DNA of 64,000 bases from an uncultured Lachnospiraceae bacterium (GTDB taxonomy: Bacteria; Bacillota; Clostridia; Lachnospirales; Lachnospiraceae), in the NCBI GenBank assembly GCA_910584695.1, contig CAJUBR010000004.1, forward strand, positions 15,362-79,361. Direction: 5' to 3'. Numbering within the stretch: position 1 is the stretch's first letter; each line of letters begins with the position of its first letter. The translations under genes were made by a program, and so were the position numbers. A model generated the notes under the pieces. The model was not told the DNA's origin. It was given only the letters and a program-made list of their open reading frames with translations, and searched no databases. This document shows positions 60,784-64,000 of this stretch, in pieces.

Positions 60784-61366
60784 ATGAAGCAGAATATAAA
60801 AGAAAAATCAGGTTTTCTATCTAAAGACGTTAAGATACGTTATAATATAAATAAATCTGCACATTTTCAAACATTAGCCTGTACACAAAAAGGTCAGACT
60901 TATATGGAATCCGGACAGGAAAGACCTCTTGATTATCAATTGAGACATGTCACACAAAAAAATATGAAGGAGTTAGGACTGTTGCAAATGTAAATGGGTT
61001 AGAAAACAATGCAAATAAGGCGTTCCAATCTTCAGATACGATTCAGATGGCACAGGCTACCATAAGAGAAATAGAAGATGAAGAAGGTGTTGGAGGTGGT
61101 ACTGTGCGTAGCATAGAGGGTTCTGTTGTGAACCATGAACCTTATCCACACCATGCAGAACAAAAGGTGTGGAATGAGTGTTCCCAGCATTTAATTGATA
61201 GATTAGAGGATGGACATAGCGAAAGAATAACCTTTATTGTTGACACACCAATTTGTCCAGATTGCAGAGTATGGTTTGAAGATACTGTATGGAACGCACT
61301 TCATGACACAGGCTGCTTCCAATGTATGATTTTGCTGATGAGGCTGCAATGTGCAATGAAATAATC
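60784..61366 (+). pseudogene. frameshifted deaminase-type toxin fragment
   Basis: Two frames joined by a frameshift near 60960: codons from 60784 (ending at TAA 60991-60993), then a frame running from about 60957 through an ATG at 61047 to ~61364. The second part has HHAEQ (His36-Ala37-Glu38 counted from 61047) and TPICPDC (Cys70, Cys73), the zinc and proton-shuttle set of nucleic-acid or nucleoside deaminases used as polymorphic toxin tips. No N-terminal delivery domain (RHS, LXG, PAAR) is present, so it looks like an orphan, broken toxin C-terminus. The substrate is unknown. Confidence 0.65.
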
Positions 61367-61591
61367 CCCATTAAGCTATTAACTGTTATGAATGAAGTCC
61401 CGACTCTTACAATACCGGATATTAACGACTGCAAATACAATTGGGTAGAATGGGGACAGCAATTAACTCGTGCATTCGAATGGTGGCTGGAAAACTGGAT
61501 TAATGATAATTTACAAGAACATGAGGTTAAAAAGATAACTCTCATTATTAATTATAATATGATGTCACATTGCTTGCTGCGAGGTTGTTGA
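61322..61591 (+). CDS. small unknown protein after the toxin remnant
   Basis: 89 residues, aromatic-rich (WGQQLTRAFEWWLENWIND), overlapping the end of the deaminase fragment by ~43 bases in another frame. No ribosome site precedes the ATG. It could be a remnant immunity protein for the deaminase, the true C-terminus of that gene after a second frameshift, or non-functional. I do not recognise the family. Confidence 0.4.
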   Translation: MYDFADEAAMCNEIIPIKLLTVMNEVPTLTIPDINDCKYNWVEWGQQLTRAFEWWLENWINDNLQEHEVKKITLIINYNMMSHCLLRGC

Positions 61592-61670
61592 TTTACCGTA
61601 AAGGATTGGGTATAATATAACAAGAAAATAAAGAAGTACAGATATCTTTGTTAAAGTGAGGTGGTAACAA

Positions 61671-63332
61671 ATGGCAAGAGTGGTATCAATTGGTGCACAG
61701 GATTTTGACCAATTAATTTCAAATGATTGTTTTTATGTGGATAAAACACTGTTTATTAAAGAATGGTGGGAAAACAAGGATATTGTCACTTTGATTACCA
61801 GACCAAGACGTTTCGGGAAAACCCTTAACATGAGTATGATGGAGCGGTTCTGGAGTAATAAGTATGCAGGACAGGGTGGGATTTTTGAGAATCTAGCGAT
61901 TTGGAAAGAAGAAAAATACAGAAAGCTACAGGGAACTTACCCGGTGATCAGCTTATCGTTTGCCGATGTAAAAGAGGACACTTACGAGGAAGTTAAAAAC
62001 CAGATTTTCCAGATTATTACAGACTTATATTCAAAGTATTATTTTTTGAGGGACTGTGGAAAGCTGAATGAAAAAGATAAGGAATATTTTGACCGGATTG
62101 GGAAAGACATGAGTGACAGCGATGCATCAAAAGCACTGCACAGGTTATCCGATTATCTGTACCGCTATTATGGAAAAAAGGTAATTATTCTTATGGATGA
62201 ATATGATACACCGATGCAGGAAGCATTTGTGCAGGGATTTTGGGATAAACTGGTGTCCTTTACCAGAAGCCTTTTTAACTCCACATTCAAGACGAACCCT
62301 TATATGGAACGTGCGATTATGACAGGAATTACCAGAGTGAGTAAAGAATCCATTTTTTCAGATTTGAATAATCTAAAAGTGATTACAACCACATCAAATG
62401 TTTATTCCAAGTGCTTTGGTTTTACTGAGGAAGAAGTTTTTGTGGCCATGGATGAATACGGCATGGAAAACAAAGAAGAAGTAAAAAAATGGTATGACGG
62501 TTTTACCTTTGGTGAACACCATGATATTTATAATCCGTGGTCGATTATTAATCTGCTTGATACGGGAGAGTTAAAAGCCTACTGGGCAAATACCAGTTCA
62601 AATTCTTTGGTGGGAAATCTTCTGCGGCAGGGAAGTAAGAATATAAAAATGCAGTTTGAACAGCTGCTTTTGGGAGAGAGTATAAAAAGCAGGGTGGATG
62701 AAGAGATTGTTTATAACCAACTGGAGCAGAATGAAGATGCAGTTTGGAGCCTGCTGTTAGCCAGTGGATATTTAAAGGTTTTGCATATAGAAGATGATTA
62801 TGAATTGACTTTGACAAACTATGAAGTAAAAAGAATGTTTTCAAAGATGGTCAGGATATGGTTCCGGCAGGATGGGACGAATTACAATGATTTTATTAAA
62901 GCTCTTCTGATTGGAGATCAGAAGGCAATGAATGCTTATATGAACCGACTCTCTCTTTCCATGTTCAGTTCTTTTGACGGGGAAAACAGACCATCAAAGG
63001 AAACGAATCCCGAGAGATTCTATCATGGATTTGTGTTGGGGCTTTTGGTAGACCTTTCCGGAAGATATGTGGTAACTTCTAACCGGGAAAGTGGATTTGG
63101 ACGGTATGATGTGATGTTGGAACCGTTGAATAAAGAGGATGATGGGATTATTCTGGAATTTAAGGTTCATGACCTGGAAGATGAGGCAGACTTGAAAGCA
63201 ACGGTGCAGGCGGCACTTAAGCAGATTGAGGAAAAGCGGTATGAGCAGACACTGATCGACCATGGAGTGAAAAAAGAACATATCCGTAAATACGGTTTTG
63301 CTTTTGAGGGGAAGACGGTATTGATTGGGTAG
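61671..63332 (+). CDS. AAA-ATPase-like/PD-(D/E)XK nuclease fusion protein
   Basis: 553 residues. N-terminal AAA-like ATPase of the large family expanded in gut bacteria: Walker A RPRRFGKTLN near residue 45, Walker B IILMDEYDTPMQ near residue 175. The C-terminal PD-(D/E)XK domain has GFGRYDVMLEP and ILEFKV, the D and ExK pair. Ribosome site GAGGTGG. Family function is not known; a role in defence, recombination or RNA/DNA processing has been suggested for such proteins. Stands alone between the toxin remnant and a terminator. Confidence 0.85.
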   Translation: MARVVSIGAQDFDQLISNDCFYVDKTLFIKEWWENKDIVTLITRPRRFGKTLNMSMMERFWSNKYAGQGGIFENLAIWKEEKYRKLQGTYPVISLSFADVKEDTYEEVKNQIFQIITDLYSKYYFLRDCGKLNEKDKEYFDRIGKDMSDSDASKALHRLSDYLYRYYGKKVIILMDEYDTPMQEAFVQGFWDKLVSFTRSLFNSTFKTNPYMERAIMTGITRVSKESIFSDLNNLKVITTTSNVYSKCFGFTEEEVFVAMDEYGMENKEEVKKWYDGFTFGEHHDIYNPWSIINLLDTGELKAYWANTSSNSLVGNLLRQGSKNIKMQFEQLLLGESIKSRVDEEIVYNQLEQNEDAVWSLLLASGYLKVLHIEDDYELTLTNYEVKRMFSKMVRIWFRQDGTNYNDFIKALLIGDQKAMNAYMNRLSLSMFSSFDGENRPSKETNPERFYHGFVLGLLVDLSGRYVVTSNRESGFGRYDVMLEPLNKEDDGIILEFKVHDLEDEADLKATVQAALKQIEEKRYEQTLIDHGVKKEHIRKYGFAFEGKTVLIG

Positions 63333-63334
63333 GT

Positions 63335-63451
63335 TTATAAAGTCATCTTCAACTCACAAAGTTCTTCCAAGGACAATCCTGTTACTTCTCGAATAATATC
63401 CTCTGCAGATATCCCATTACTCCCGGAGACTTCGGCATTTTTTGGACCGTT
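63335..63451 (-). pseudogene. C-terminal fragment of an Rpn-family gene
   Basis: 38 in-frame codons on the minus strand ending at TAA 63335-63337, reading NAEVSGSNGISAEDIIREVT and then GLSLEELCEL. This is the usual helix-turn-helix-like tail of Rpn proteins. A stop codon closes the frame upstream at 63452, so only the tail survives. Confidence 0.45.
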
Positions 63452-63478
63452 TCATATTGACTCTTATTTTGAGCATTT

Positions 63479-63515
63479 AAACAGGCAGGCAGTTGACAAC
63501 TGCCTGCCTGTTTTT
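63479..63515. terminator. perfect 17-bp hairpin terminator
   Basis: Arms at 63479-63495 and 63497-63513 (AAACAGGCAGGCAGTTG against its complement) around a single central base; the real loop is a few bases larger. Five Ts follow on the + strand. Lies between converging genes. Confidence 0.8.
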
Positions 63516-63528
63516 ACTCAAAATAATT

Positions 63529-63924
63529 CTATACCAGTCGGGAAACAGATATGATTTGCAAATTGTCTATAGGGGTGTCGCTTCTTATCAGAACACCGTG
63601 CTCCAAGTTGTCATTGGGAAACGGTCTGACCAGTGTGTCATCTATTTCAATTTGGACTACAAAGCCGGAACGGTGTCCGAAGTTCTCTGCCACATTCCAA
63701 GCCGTAGTATATTCTGTAAACTCTGTAAGGATTACCTTATCCTGGGGAGGCGGAGCACATTCGCCTTCTGTTCCTTTTATTTTCTCATAGTCAGCCATTT
63801 CTGCGTTAGTAGGGGAAGAGGGCGAGGGACTTTCTGCTTTTCCTCCTGCTGTAAAGTTTTTTTCAATTAAATCCTTTTCACTTTTATTTCGTACTCCTCG
63901 GTATAATGTGATTTTCATTTTCAT
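63529..63924 (-). CDS. orphan ADP-ribosyltransferase-like protein
   Basis: 131 residues. LYRGVR at residues 7-12 and TEYTTAWNVAENFG in the middle recall the Arg motif and the S-T-S strand of ADP-ribosyltransferases. The third motif region reads LEHGVLIRSDTPI, where a catalytic Glu would be expected two residues later than the visible one. Either the enzyme is inactive or the fold is only similar. It has an acidic/Pro-rich linker (PSPSSPTNAE). No partner gene is visible before the window ends. ATGs at 63924 and 63918 are both possible. Confidence 0.5.
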   Translation of the reverse strand: MKMKITLYRGVRNKSEKDLIEKNFTAGGKAESPSPSSPTNAEMADYEKIKGTEGECAPPPQDKVILTEFTEYTTAWNVAENFGHRSGFVVQIEIDDTLVRPFPNDNLEHGVLIRSDTPIDNLQIISVSRLV

Positions 63925-64000
63925 CTCATCCTTTCTTTTTGTATTTTCACATGCAACCAGTCGTTTAGATTTGCCGGCATATTTATTCCCGCGAGTAATG

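Overview
The window looks like chromosomal DNA of a flagellated, low-GC Lachnospiraceae bacterium close to Roseburia/Agathobacter. This rests on clostridial Shine-Dalgarno sites, a FliW-CsrA pair, two tandem FlgK-type proteins, a Bacillus-like mbl-flhO-flhP order, and many Rpn and AAA/PD-(D/E)XK genes. No rRNA, tRNA or CRISPR array was seen.

Region 1 (1-23.4 kb) is a flagellar locus. It holds the end of a PAS-type protein, mbl, flhO, flhP, a FlgJ-like rod-binding protein, an inserted BlaI/M56-peptidase/secreted-protein module, recD2, comFC, a YvyF-like gene, flgM, flgN, flgK1, flgK2, flgL, fliW, csrA, flaG, fliD, fliS, a FliT/FlgN-like chaperone and flagellin. Sigma-28-type promoters (TAA(A/T/G)-N15/16-(G/A)(C/T)CGATA(T/A)) precede flgM, flgL, flaG and fliC. 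Hairpins with the CsrA-type loop AGGGAA lie in the flgL-fliW-csrA and fliC leaders.

Region 2 (23.6-35 kb) is a flagellin-glycosylation locus: two MAF glycosyltransferases, a GT2, a neuB-neuC-neuA nonulosonate set, a polysaccharide deacetylase and an MBL-fold hydrolase, with an Rpn nuclease and XRE regulators between them. Region 3 (35-41 kb) is accessory DNA. It holds a three-gene operon resembling a toxin-antitoxin-chaperone system (ADP-ribosyltransferase-like, unknown, SecB-like), an Rpn gene with a possible self-sequestering leader, a chimeric SDR/GNAT remnant, and a decayed tyrosine recombinase flanked by near-identical 66-68 bp inverted repeats.

Region 4 (41-60.7 kb) is a long plus-strand run. 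An acyl-synthesis module (GNAT, ACP, KASIII-SDR fusion, SDR, KASIII, ACP, AMP-ligase, SDR) is followed by a pseudaminic-acid operon (pseB, pseF-like, pseI, pseH, pseC, pseG) carrying radical SAM, methyltransferase, DUF4910, SDR and AKR genes. I infer that a 3-hydroxyacyl group is built on ACP and moved to an amino sugar that decorates flagellin. The inverted repeats lie between two divergent GNAT paralogues, and a sigma-28-like promoter sits just inside the right repeat, so this may be a phase switch for glycan acylation. Region 5 (60.7-64 kb) holds a broken deaminase toxin, an AAA/PD-(D/E)XK protein, an Rpn fragment and an orphan ADP-ribosyltransferase-like gene.
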